Shown piece by piece: positions 56,673 through 64,000 of a stretch of 64,000 nucleotides of DNA. The translations under genes and the position numbers were made by a program. Every line of letters begins with the position of its first letter. Positions within the stretch are counted from its first letter, which is position 1. This stretch comes from Candidatus Reidiella endopervernicosa (lineage in GTDB: Bacteria; Pseudomonadota; Gammaproteobacteria; GCF-013343005), in assembly GCF_013343005.1 (NCBI RefSeq), contig NZ_CP054491.1, positions 682,001-746,000 of the forward strand. The letters are read 5' to 3'. Below the pieces are notes generated by a model. The model made no database searches, was not told where the DNA came from, and saw only the letters and a list, made by a program, of their open reading frames with translations.

Positions 56673-57784
56673 GTGTCAGTGGTGGATGTGATAGACAAAA
56701 GAATATCAATTGTATTGCCTGATTTAAGGTGTGGTGGGGTAGAAAAAGTGCGGACTACGCTTGCTAAAGAGTTCTTTAGTAGTGGTTATGAAGTGGAATT
56801 TGTACTTATGAAGGCAGAAGGTGAGCTGTTAGACGTAGTGGAGGGTATGTATAGAATAGTTAACCTTGATATCTCAAGGATAAGGAATTTTCCGATTGCA
56901 TTTTACAGATACCTGAAGAATTGTAATTCAGAAGCTGTGTTAGTGGGAATGTGGCCTCTCACTGCTTTGGTGCCTATCGTTGGCTTATTATCGCGGTATG
57001 AAGGACGTATACTTGTAAGCGAACATGCAATGCTTTCAATTCAGTATGCTCAAAAGGGTTTGTGCATCGAATGTTGATGCATTTAACTATGGCAATAGGC
57101 TATCGTTTGGCTGATGCGCGCATCGGAGTCTCTCATGGTGTGGTATCTGATATGGCAAGACTTGCGATAATGCAAGAAAATCGTTTTACGGTCATCCATA
57201 ATCCAGTGCGTCAAATGCATAGCCAGCTAGGTGCCGCTAGCACTAAGGTAGGTTCTAATCTTTTGAAAATTACAATCACCGAATTCTAACGGTAGGCAGC
57301 CTTAAGGACGTGAAAAACCATGCTTTGCTTCTTCGAGCTTATGCGAAGAGTGCGATTCCTGATTCATGCTTGATAATTTTGGGTCAAGGTCAAACAGAGT
57401 TATTGCTTCGTAATTTGGCTCGCGAATTAAATATTGAATCACGAGTGTTTTTGCTGGATTCCATGATGATCCGACATGTTTCTATGAAAACAGTGATCTC
57501 TTCGTTTTATCATCTGACCATGAGGGTTTCGGAAATGTACTTGTCGAAGCTTTATCTTTCGGATTGCCAGTGGTTTCGACTGATTGTCCATCAGGCCCAG
57601 CAGAAATCCTAGGAAATGGTCGTTGGGAAGTCTTGTACCTGTGGGAGACGTCGATGCATTAGCGCTTGCAATAGAGGAAGCATTGTATGCACCTGTAGAT
57701 CAAATTTCTTTAAAGAAACGTGCCGCAGAATTTACGCCAAAGAAAGCCGCTGCAGAATATATGAATCTTCTTGATATTTCGTGA
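56673..57784 (+). pseudogene. GT4 glycosyltransferase with several frameshifts
   Basis: Four frames add up to one retaining GT-B enzyme: RISIVLPDLRCGGVEKVRTT (N-terminal), MAIGYRLADARIGVSHGVVS, TVIHNPVR, then VGSLKDVKNHALLLRAYAKS, LIILGQGQTELLLRNLAREL, the GT4 E-x7-E motif [20 protein letters not shown] and [20 protein letters not shown]. Shifts lie near 57050, 57270, 57460-57530 and 57600. It ends at 57784, overlapping the GTG of the next gene. The element family is not involved here. Confidence 0.85.
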
Positions 57785-58980
57785 ATAGTACCCTCTATCT
57801 AACACGTAATGGCCTACTAGAACCACTCGGTCAAAGCCAAATAATGGCTTATCTGCGGGGATTGTCGCAGGAATACCGTATTACGCTCATCACCTATGAA
57901 AAGGACGATGACTGGTCAGATACGGAGAGGGTTGCACGAGTACGGACTGAGTGTGAAAGCCTGGGTATCCGCTGGCTGCCGCAGCGGTTCCGCCCTCGAC
58001 CAAAGATTGTAGCGCCGCTTTTCAGCATGGTGCGTATGGTCTGGCTCGTGCGACGTGAAGTACAAAAGCATAACGTTCAATTAATTCATGCTCGCTCCTA
58101 CATTCCGGCTGCAGTGGCGATGTTGGTTGGTCGGTTGGCTGGGATACCATTCATCTTCGATATGCGGGCGCTTTGGCCAGAGGAGTTGATCACTGCTGGA
58201 AGGCTGGGTAGAGGAAGTCTACTTCATCGTGCCATAGTCACGGCAGAACGAGTATGTATTAGTAGGGCGGCCGCAGTGGTGTCGTTGACACATGCGGCGC
58301 TTGCGCATTTGAATAGTGAGTACCCATACGGCATGGCCGAGCAGAAAGTAGTCGTAATTCCAACTTGTGCTGATCTTGAACGATTTGTTCCTGTCGAAGA
58401 TGGGCCTGAGCGGCGGATCATTGGGTGTCTAGGTACAGTATTGAGCGGATGGTTCAGGCTCGACTGGCTTGTATCGTTTATGACAGTTGCTGCTGACCGT
58501 GATCCGGAGGCCTCATTCGAACTGACCACCCGGGATGATCCGGTGCAAATTAGAGCGGCAATCGAGAACAGCAGTTCATTGGTGAAGTCTAGGTTGGAGA
58601 TTAGATCCTGTTCTTCTGACCTAGTACAAGAGGTGTTGCAGGGGCAGATGGCATCAGTAATGTTTTATGCGGGCGGGGAGTTATCTGAACTTGGCAGATC
58701 ACCGACGCGAATGGCCGAGATTCTCGGATGTGGAGTTCCTGTTGTGTCCAATGAGGGTGTTGGTGATGTTGCAGAAATCATCAAGCAGTACAATGTCGGT
58801 GTGCTTGTAGATAATTGTTCAGAAGAGGCGATGGTTAAGGCTCTTGATGAGCTAGATACGTTGCTGTCTGATCCCAAACTGAGCTCACGTTGCCGGAAGG
58901 CTGCAGAAGAGGTGTTTTCGTTGCAGGCTGGTACAGAATCTTATCGAGAAATCTATCGAGAATTATTGCCTCATTCGTAG
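57781..58980 (+). CDS. GT4 family glycosyltransferase
   Basis: A 399-residue GT-B glycosyltransferase that starts with GTG at 57781 overlapping the preceding TGA. The C-terminal donor-binding part has LSELGRSPTRMAEILGCGVP and VVSNEGVGDVAEIIKQ. The N-terminus (LTRNGLLEPLGQSQIMAYLR) is typical of exopolysaccharide enzymes. It is the first intact glycosyltransferase in this locus. Donor and acceptor are unknown. Confidence 0.9.
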   Translation: MNSTLYLTRNGLLEPLGQSQIMAYLRGLSQEYRITLITYEKDDDWSDTERVARVRTECESLGIRWLPQRFRPRPKIVAPLFSMVRMVWLVRREVQKHNVQLIHARSYIPAAVAMLVGRLAGIPFIFDMRALWPEELITAGRLGRGSLLHRAIVTAERVCISRAAAVVSLTHAALAHLNSEYPYGMAEQKVVVIPTCADLERFVPVEDGPERRIIGCLGTVLSGWFRLDWLVSFMTVAADRDPEASFELTTRDDPVQIRAAIENSSSLVKSRLEIRSCSSDLVQEVLQGQMASVMFYAGGELSELGRSPTRMAEILGCGVPVVSNEGVGDVAEIIKQYNVGVLVDNCSEEAMVKALDELDTLLSDPKLSSRCRKAAEEVFSLQAGTESYREIYRELLPHS

Positions 58981-59003
58981 CAGTGTGATCAACACGAATC
59001 ACC

Positions 59004-60119
59004 ATGAGACTGGTAATGTCTGAAGTCATTAAAGATATAGGTGGTAAAGAGAGTATTCGCATACTTGTTCTTTCAAAATACGCCCGTAATGGAGCGAGTA
59101 GTCGCTATCGTACTTACCAGTATCTGCCATTTTTTGAACAGCTCGACATAGAAGTTAAAGTGATGCCCCTTTTTGATGAGAGCTATATTGATCAGCTCTA
59201 CAATTCGGGCAAGGTATCTCGAGTGGAATATTTTCGTGCGTTTTTACGACGTATCAGCTCATTAGTAACTGTCTATCACTACGATGTCGTATTAATAGAA
59301 TACGAGGTTTTCCCCTATTTTCCGGCGCTATTCGAACGCTTACTAAGTTGGACCGGTATTAAATACCTGGTCGATTACGACGATGCCTTGTTTCATCAAT
59401 ATGACATGCATCCTAGCTGGCTTGTTAGAAGGCTACTGGGGAACAAGATTGCTACCGTGATGAAATTGTCGGAGGTGGTAATCGCAGGCAATGGTTACTT
59501 GATGGATTATGCCAAGTTGGCAGGATCAAAACGTGTCGAGGTAATACCTACTGTCGTCGATCTCGATAATTACCCATTAACTGTGAACAATAAACGGCAC
59601 AATTCTAAATTCACTATTGGATGGATAGGATCGCCCACAACCGCACGTTATCTGCAGTTGATTTGCCCGGCATTGAGGGAGTTCTGTGAGGCGAGTGGTT
59701 CCCATGTCCGCATAGTTGGCTCCGGTGAGATTGAACTTCCTGGTGTTGATATTGAGATTGTAGAGTGGAGTGAGGAAGATGAAATCGAGATGCTTCACAC
59801 CTTTGATGTCGGCATTATGCCTTTGCCCAATGAGTATTGGGCGCGTGGTAAGTGCGGGTTTAAATTGATCCAGTATATGGCATGTGGTTTGCCTGTGATC
59901 GCCTCTCCGGTGGGTGTAAATAGTGACATCGTTGAACACGGTGTGAATGGGTTCCTCGCGAAAACTACAGAGGAGTGGGTAGCGGCGCTGAACGCGCTCT
60001 TATCAGATTCTCTATTACGTCAAAATATGGGTGAGGCTGGTCGTTCAAAAGTAGAACGACAATACTCATTACAGGTTACGGCCCCTCATCTGGCCGGCAT
60101 CCTCTCTTCTGTTGCCTAG
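59004..60119 (+). CDS. GT4/GT1-type glycosyltransferase
   Basis: A 371-residue GT-B protein. Its N-terminal domain shows ILVLSKYARNGASSRYRTYQ, and the C-terminal domain IGWIGSPTTARYLQLICPAL, GIMPLPNEYWARGKCGFKLI and QYMACGLPVIASPVGVNSDI. The pattern is that of exopolysaccharide glycosyltransferases. The start could be the ATG at 59004 or that at 59016. It follows the previous gene with a 23-bp gap. Confidence 0.9.
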   Translation: MRLVMSEVIKDIGGKESIRILVLSKYARNGASSRYRTYQYLPFFEQLDIEVKVMPLFDESYIDQLYNSGKVSRVEYFRAFLRRISSLVTVYHYDVVLIEYEVFPYFPALFERLLSWTGIKYLVDYDDALFHQYDMHPSWLVRRLLGNKIATVMKLSEVVIAGNGYLMDYAKLAGSKRVEVIPTVVDLDNYPLTVNNKRHNSKFTIGWIGSPTTARYLQLICPALREFCEASGSHVRIVGSGEIELPGVDIEIVEWSEEDEIEMLHTFDVGIMPLPNEYWARGKCGFKLIQYMACGLPVIASPVGVNSDIVEHGVNGFLAKTTEEWVAALNALLSDSLLRQNMGEAGRSKVERQYSLQVTAPHLAGILSSVA

Positions 60120-60130
60120 GCGTTCTTGTA

Positions 60131-62080
60131 ATGTGTGGTATTGCTGGTTTATTCGATTGTCGAGCAGTTGCAAGTACTGCTTTAGTGGGCACAGTGTCGC
60201 GGATGATTGCCACACTGGATCACCGTGGTCCCGATGATAGCGGGACATGGATTGATGAATCAGTTGGCTTGGCCCTTGGACATCGTAGACTTTCGATTCT
60301 TGATCTCTCTTCAGCAGGGCATCAGCCTATGCAGTCGGATTGTGGCCGCTATACCATCGTTTTTAATGGTGAGATCTACAACCATTTAAAACTCCGTGAG
60401 CAGCTAAAAGCAGAGCGGGTTGCGCCTGTCTGGCGTGGTCACGCCGACACAGAGAGCTTGCTTGCGTGTTTTGTCGCCTGGGGAATCGAGAAGACTCTTC
60501 AATCCATTGGCGGGATGTTTGCATTTGCCCTGTGGGATAGGAAAGAGAGGAAGTTGACGCTTGCGCGTGATCGCATGGGTGAGAAGCCGCTCTACTACGG
60601 ATTTGCGGCTGATGATTTTCTTTTCGCGTCAGAGCTAAAAGCGTTACGTTGTCACCCAAAATGGCAAGGCAGTGTCGATAGGAGCGGTCTGGGGCTACTG
60701 CTGCGCTATAACTACATACCAGCACCGCATACCATCTACAAAGGAATCTCAAAGCTGGATGCTGGTTGTTATCTGACGGTCCGGAGTGGTGGAGAGCCAG
60801 AGGTGACTCGCTACTGGAGTGCAGAGCAGGTTGCATTTGATGGCGCTAGAAAGATGCGCTTTGAGGGTGACCCAGAGGATGCGGTACAGAGCCTTGAATC
60901 GAAGTTGATGCAATCGCTTTCTGGGCAAATGTTGTCGGATGTTTCATTAGGTGCTTTTCTGTCTGGTGGCGTCGATTCTTCGACGGTGGTTGCACTGATG
61001 CAGGCGTCAAGTTCGAGACCGATCAAGACGTTTACGATCGGATTCGATGTTCAAGGTTTCGATGAGGCGGCAGACGCAAGTCGGGTGGCAAGGCATTTAG
61101 GAACAGAGCACACAGAGCATTATGTGACGGGAAGAGAAGCGCTCGAAGTCGTACCGCAACTCCCAACCATCTACGATGAACCATTTGCTGATGTCTCGCA
61201 GATACCAACCTATCTCGTCTCCAGGCTCGCGAGCAGCAGTGTTACCGTGGCGCTTTCGGGGGATGGAGGTGATGAGCTGTTTGGCGGCTATAACCGGTAC
61301 ACGCAGGGCAAGCGGCTGTGGGAATTACTGCAGCGATTGCCGAGGGTAGGGCGGGGCTCACTAGAGGCCGTACTGAATGTTATGTCGCCGAAGCAGTGGG
61401 ATTCGCTGTTTGCGTTTATTGCGCCGCTACTTCCCAAATCAAAACGCATCGGAAGTCTCGGTGATAAGATTCAGAAAATAACCTCGTTACTCTCCTGTCC
61501 AGATGCTAAATCATACTATCAGGACGTGGTCTCCTTCTGGCGGGAACCAGAGGCTGTCGTGGTCGGTTCAGAATATGTAGAGACTTTGGTTTTGACACCA
61601 GATCGTTGGCCAAAATTAGATGGAATAAGTTCGACCATGATGTATCTAGATATGGTGACCTACATGCCCGACGATATTCTGGTGAAGATGGATCGTGCGG
61701 CCATGTCAGTCGGCTTGGAAGGACGGATGCCGCTCCTTGATCATAGGTTGGTTGAGTTTGCTTGGTCGTTACCTCTTGAGATGAAGATCAAGGATGGGGT
61801 AGGAAAGTGGCCGCTGCGAGAGGTGCTCTACAAGTATGTTCCCAGAGAGTTGATAGAACGGCCTAAGATGGGATTCGGTGTCCCACTAGATAGCTGGTTG
61901 CGGGGTCCGCTACGAGAGTGGGCCGAAGATCTTCTAGATGAACAACGTTTGATTAATGAGGGATACTTTGATGCAGACCCGATACGAATGATGTGGCAGG
62001 AGCATATCAGTGGTAAAGCAAATAGGCAGCATCAACTGTGGAGTGTGCTGATGTTTCAGGCGTGGTTGGAAAATCAGTAG
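60131..62080 (+). CDS. asnB: Asparagine synthase (glutamine-hydrolysing), EPS-cluster type
   Basis: A 649-residue enzyme. The glutaminase domain begins with the nucleophile Cys2 (MCGIAGLFD) and continues DHRGPDDSGTW, RLSILDLS, and FNGEIYN. The synthetase domain has the PP-loop LGAFLSGGVDSSTVVALM and ALSGDGGDELFGGYNRY. Many polysaccharide clusters carry such an amidotransferase, and it may convert a uronic acid carboxyl group to an amide instead of making free asparagine. This fits the presence of TviB. Confidence 0.95.
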   Translation: MCGIAGLFDCRAVASTALVGTVSRMIATLDHRGPDDSGTWIDESVGLALGHRRLSILDLSSAGHQPMQSDCGRYTIVFNGEIYNHLKLREQLKAERVAPVWRGHADTESLLACFVAWGIEKTLQSIGGMFAFALWDRKERKLTLARDRMGEKPLYYGFAADDFLFASELKALRCHPKWQGSVDRSGLGLLLRYNYIPAPHTIYKGISKLDAGCYLTVRSGGEPEVTRYWSAEQVAFDGARKMRFEGDPEDAVQSLESKLMQSLSGQMLSDVSLGAFLSGGVDSSTVVALMQASSSRPIKTFTIGFDVQGFDEAADASRVARHLGTEHTEHYVTGREALEVVPQLPTIYDEPFADVSQIPTYLVSRLASSSVTVALSGDGGDELFGGYNRYTQGKRLWELLQRLPRVGRGSLEAVLNVMSPKQWDSLFAFIAPLLPKSKRIGSLGDKIQKITSLLSCPDAKSYYQDVVSFWREPEAVVVGSEYVETLVLTPDRWPKLDGISSTMMYLDMVTYMPDDILVKMDRAAMSVGLEGRMPLLDHRLVEFAWSLPLEMKIKDGVGKWPLREVLYKYVPRELIERPKMGFGVPLDSWLRGPLREWAEDLLDEQRLINEGYFDADPIRMMWQEHISGKANRQHQLWSVLMFQAWLENQ

Positions 62081-62083
62081 ACA

Positions 62084-63124
62084 ATGATCTCCTTCTGGCT
62101 CTCATTCTTATTTCCTGTTGCAGGTGTTTTTAGCCCATATAGAACAGGACAAGAGCTGCGAATAATCGCGTGGTTTAGTGTCGGATTATTCCTGACAATA
62201 TTAATTGGTCTTCGTCATGAGGTGGGCGGTGACTGGGTGAATTATCTCCGTCATTATGATATTACCTTGGGGGAGTCATTCTCAGAGGCGGTCGTAACAT
62301 CTGATCCCGCTTACGCATCGTTAAACTGGCTGATCGGCCTGTTTGATGGCGGTATCTATAGTGTAAATCTTGTCTGTGCAGTGATATTTGTTTTAGGTCT
62401 AATAAGGTTATGCCAAAAACAACCCTTGCCTTGGCTGGCTCTTGCAGTGGCCGCCCCCTATCTGGTTACTGTTGTAGCCATGGGTTATACACGCCAGGCA
62501 ACTGCGCTTGGCATTATAATGTGGGCATTGGCGGGGCTGCGTGAAGGTAAATTAATACGGTACTCAATTCTGGTGGTTTTGGCCTGTACCTTTCATAAGA
62601 CGGCAGTGATTATGTTTCTTCCCGTAATACTGCTCTCTAAGCGAGGCAAGGTAATTAAAGCCGTTGCAATATCGGCGTTGATGCTAGTCACTGCTGGCGC
62701 TCTGCTGGCAGAGCACTATGAAAGGTTGATGAGAAGTTACGTTGACAACCCGATGGTTTCGGAAGGTGGTGAAATAAGGGTGTTAATGAATGTGCTCCCC
62801 GCACTGCTGTTGATTATCTCATGGAAACGTTGGCAGATGGTTTGGGATGATAGCGCTGCGTGGGTGTTGATTGCGCTGATGGCGATAGCCTGTTTACCGC
62901 TGCTTTCAATAGCATCAACCGTTGCAGATAGATTGGCGCTCTATCTGATTCCACTGCAGCTGGTGGTCTACGCCAGAACGCCACTGTTAATTAATAATAT
63001 GCAGATGCGTACAGGCTTTGTGCTTGGTGTGCTGGTGATGCATGCGGCCGTTCTATACGTCTGGTTGAATTATGCAGGCCACGCCCATCTTTGGGTGCCT
63101 TACAGGAATATTCTCTTTGAGTGA
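62084..63124 (+). CDS. EpsG-like polysaccharide polymerase
   Basis: A 346-residue membrane protein with about 10 membrane segments. The family motif IGLRHEVGGDWVNYLRHYDI (RxxVGxDxxNY) is close to the N-terminus, and TRQATALGIIMWAL and FHKTAVIMFLP follow. EpsG-family proteins are Wzy-like polymerases of exopolysaccharide repeat units. It follows the asnB stop by three bases, so it is in the same operon. Confidence 0.88.
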   Translation: MISFWLSFLFPVAGVFSPYRTGQELRIIAWFSVGLFLTILIGLRHEVGGDWVNYLRHYDITLGESFSEAVVTSDPAYASLNWLIGLFDGGIYSVNLVCAVIFVLGLIRLCQKQPLPWLALAVAAPYLVTVVAMGYTRQATALGIIMWALAGLREGKLIRYSILVVLACTFHKTAVIMFLPVILLSKRGKVIKAVAISALMLVTAGALLAEHYERLMRSYVDNPMVSEGGEIRVLMNVLPALLLIISWKRWQMVWDDSAAWVLIALMAIACLPLLSIASTVADRLALYLIPLQLVVYARTPLLINNMQMRTGFVLGVLVMHAAVLYVWLNYAGHAHLWVPYRNILFE

Positions 63125-64000
63125 TGTAAGCAAGAGAATATTGATCGTTTCCAATACTGCATGGTCGGTATCCAATTTTCGGTTGGGACTGATCAAACGA
63201 TTACTTCGCGATGGTTGCAGTGTGATGGTGGCAGCCCCGCGTGATGATTCCTCAGTTAAATTGGTTGAGGCGGGTTGCGAGGTCGTGGATATCAAGCTCG
63301 ACAATAAGGGGATGAACCCGGTGCGCGATGCAGGCGCACTGCTGCAGCTAATCCGACTCTATCGAAATCTCGCGCCATCCTTGGTTCTGCACTACACAAT
63401 CAAACCGGTAATATACGGAGGGGTGGCTGCACGGTCATTGAAGATACCCTATATCAGTACAATTACCGGACTGGGTACAGTCTTCATCAAGGAAGGATGG
63501 GTTACGAGACTTGTCGAGTGGCTCTACCGAATCAGTCAGAAACGTGCTGCAAGGATCTTCTTCCAAAACAGCGACGATCGACTGCTCTTTCAACGCCGTA
63601 GACTGGTGCCGGAACAAGCGACGGAACTGGTGCCCGGTTCTGGTATAGATGTCGGCTATTTTGCACTGAACCGTTACCCGTCGAATGGCCGTGCCGTCCG
63701 CTTTCTGCTGATTGCTCGCATGCTGCGAGACAAGGGGGTGGTCGAATACGTTGAGGCCGCAAGAATAGTTAAGCAGCGCTACCCAGAGACACGCTTCCAA
63801 CTGCTGGGTGAGGCGGGTGCCGAGAATCAAACTGCCATCCATCTGGAAGAGATCGAACAGTGGGTGGATGCTGGCTATGTTGAATATCTGGGAACGACTG
63901 ACGATGTAAGGGGCTATATCACACAGGCAGACTGTGTGGTGCTCCCTTCATACCGCGAAGGGATGCCTCGAACTCTTCTCGAGGCCGCCAGTATGGGGCG
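63117..64000 (+). CDS. GT4 glycosyltransferase (partial, runs off the window)
   Basis: The frame is open to the window edge. It begins near a TTG at 63117 (MSDVSKRILIVSNTAWSVSN), overlapping the EpsG stop. The GT-B fold is shown by FRLGLIKRLLRDGCSVMVAA, YISTITGLGTVFI, ELVPGSGIDVGYF, LLIARMLRDKGVVEYVEAA and VVLPSYREGMPRTLLEAASM (GT4 EAx motif). It resembles the CapM/WbyL/PglA family that adds the first or second sugar. The C-terminal end is outside. Confidence 0.88.
   Translation, partial: MSDVSKRILIVSNTAWSVSNFRLGLIKRLLRDGCSVMVAAPRDDSSVKLVEAGCEVVDIKLDNKGMNPVRDAGALLQLIRLYRNLAPSLVLHYTIKPVIYGGVAARSLKIPYISTITGLGTVFIKEGWVTRLVEWLYRISQKRAARIFFQNSDDRLLFQRRRLVPEQATELVPGSGIDVGYFALNRYPSNGRAVRFLLIARMLRDKGVVEYVEAARIVKQRYPETRFQLLGEAGAENQTAIHLEEIEQWVDAGYVEYLGTTDDVRGYITQADCVVLPSYREGMPRTLLEAASMG

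Overview
The window looks like a chromosomal segment of a gammaproteobacterium. The housekeeping genes (argH, algZ-algR, hemC-hemD, gshA, ubiD, msrA, cysC) are of gammaproteobacterial type. The order argH / algZ / algR / hemC / hemD is the one known from Pseudomonas and relatives, here opened by extra genes. Nothing in the window fixes the genus. I recognised no tRNA, rRNA or CRISPR array.

Layout. Positions 1-8.7 kb carry mostly leftward genes: NhaA antiporter, a cysteine-cluster protein, small unknowns, a Rieske/glutamate-synthase-like protein with an in-frame stop, a REP-associated tyrosine transposase (RAYT) among its REP palindromes, CnoX-type thioredoxin-TPR, a YbaN-type membrane protein and an APC-like permease. 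From 8.7 to 12 kb lies a repeat-rich island with a second RAYT, a truncated third RAYT, several BIME-like palindromes and a low-GC AAA-ATPase/TOPRIM gene that is a candidate defence gene. From 12 to 22 kb come argH, a LysR regulator broken by TGA, a pirin / cytochrome b561 / flavodoxin / YceI redox cluster, algZ with a lost C-terminus, a heavily decayed algR relic, and hemC-hemD. From 22 to 43 kb is a mixed region: sulfotransferase, M23 peptidase, paired TPM proteins, msrA, a carbohydrate enzyme, a ferredoxin reductase, ParA, UbiD, hemerythrin, PilZ, a 25-residue tandem repeat protein, gshA, yaaA and a MASE3-PAS-GGDEF-EAL protein.

From 43.4 kb to the right edge is a surface polysaccharide locus: cysC, nucleotide-sugar dehydrogenase (TviB type), epimerase, Wza-like export protein, Wzz-like chain-length protein, ABC exporter, GT-D, GT2 and GT4 glycosyltransferases, a methyltransferase, AsnB-type amidotransferase and an EpsG-like polymerase. 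The first half of this locus (46.4-57.8 kb) is broken by insertions and frameshifts; the second half is intact.

The most striking structure is a family of six copies of a 281-283 bp element (called 'RE280' here). Each copy starts GCTGACCGCC and most end CTCCCGGT. They have a hairpin near each end, no terminal inverted repeats, no visible target duplication, and the pattern C[AC]NNC directly to their left. Five copies sit inside genes; in four of these, exact removal of the element restores the host reading frame. These features are those expected of a non-autonomous, single-strand (Y1/HUH, IS200/IS605- or RAYT-like) transposon. Several frameshifts elsewhere fall in homopolymers, so sequencing error must be excluded before some genes are called dead.
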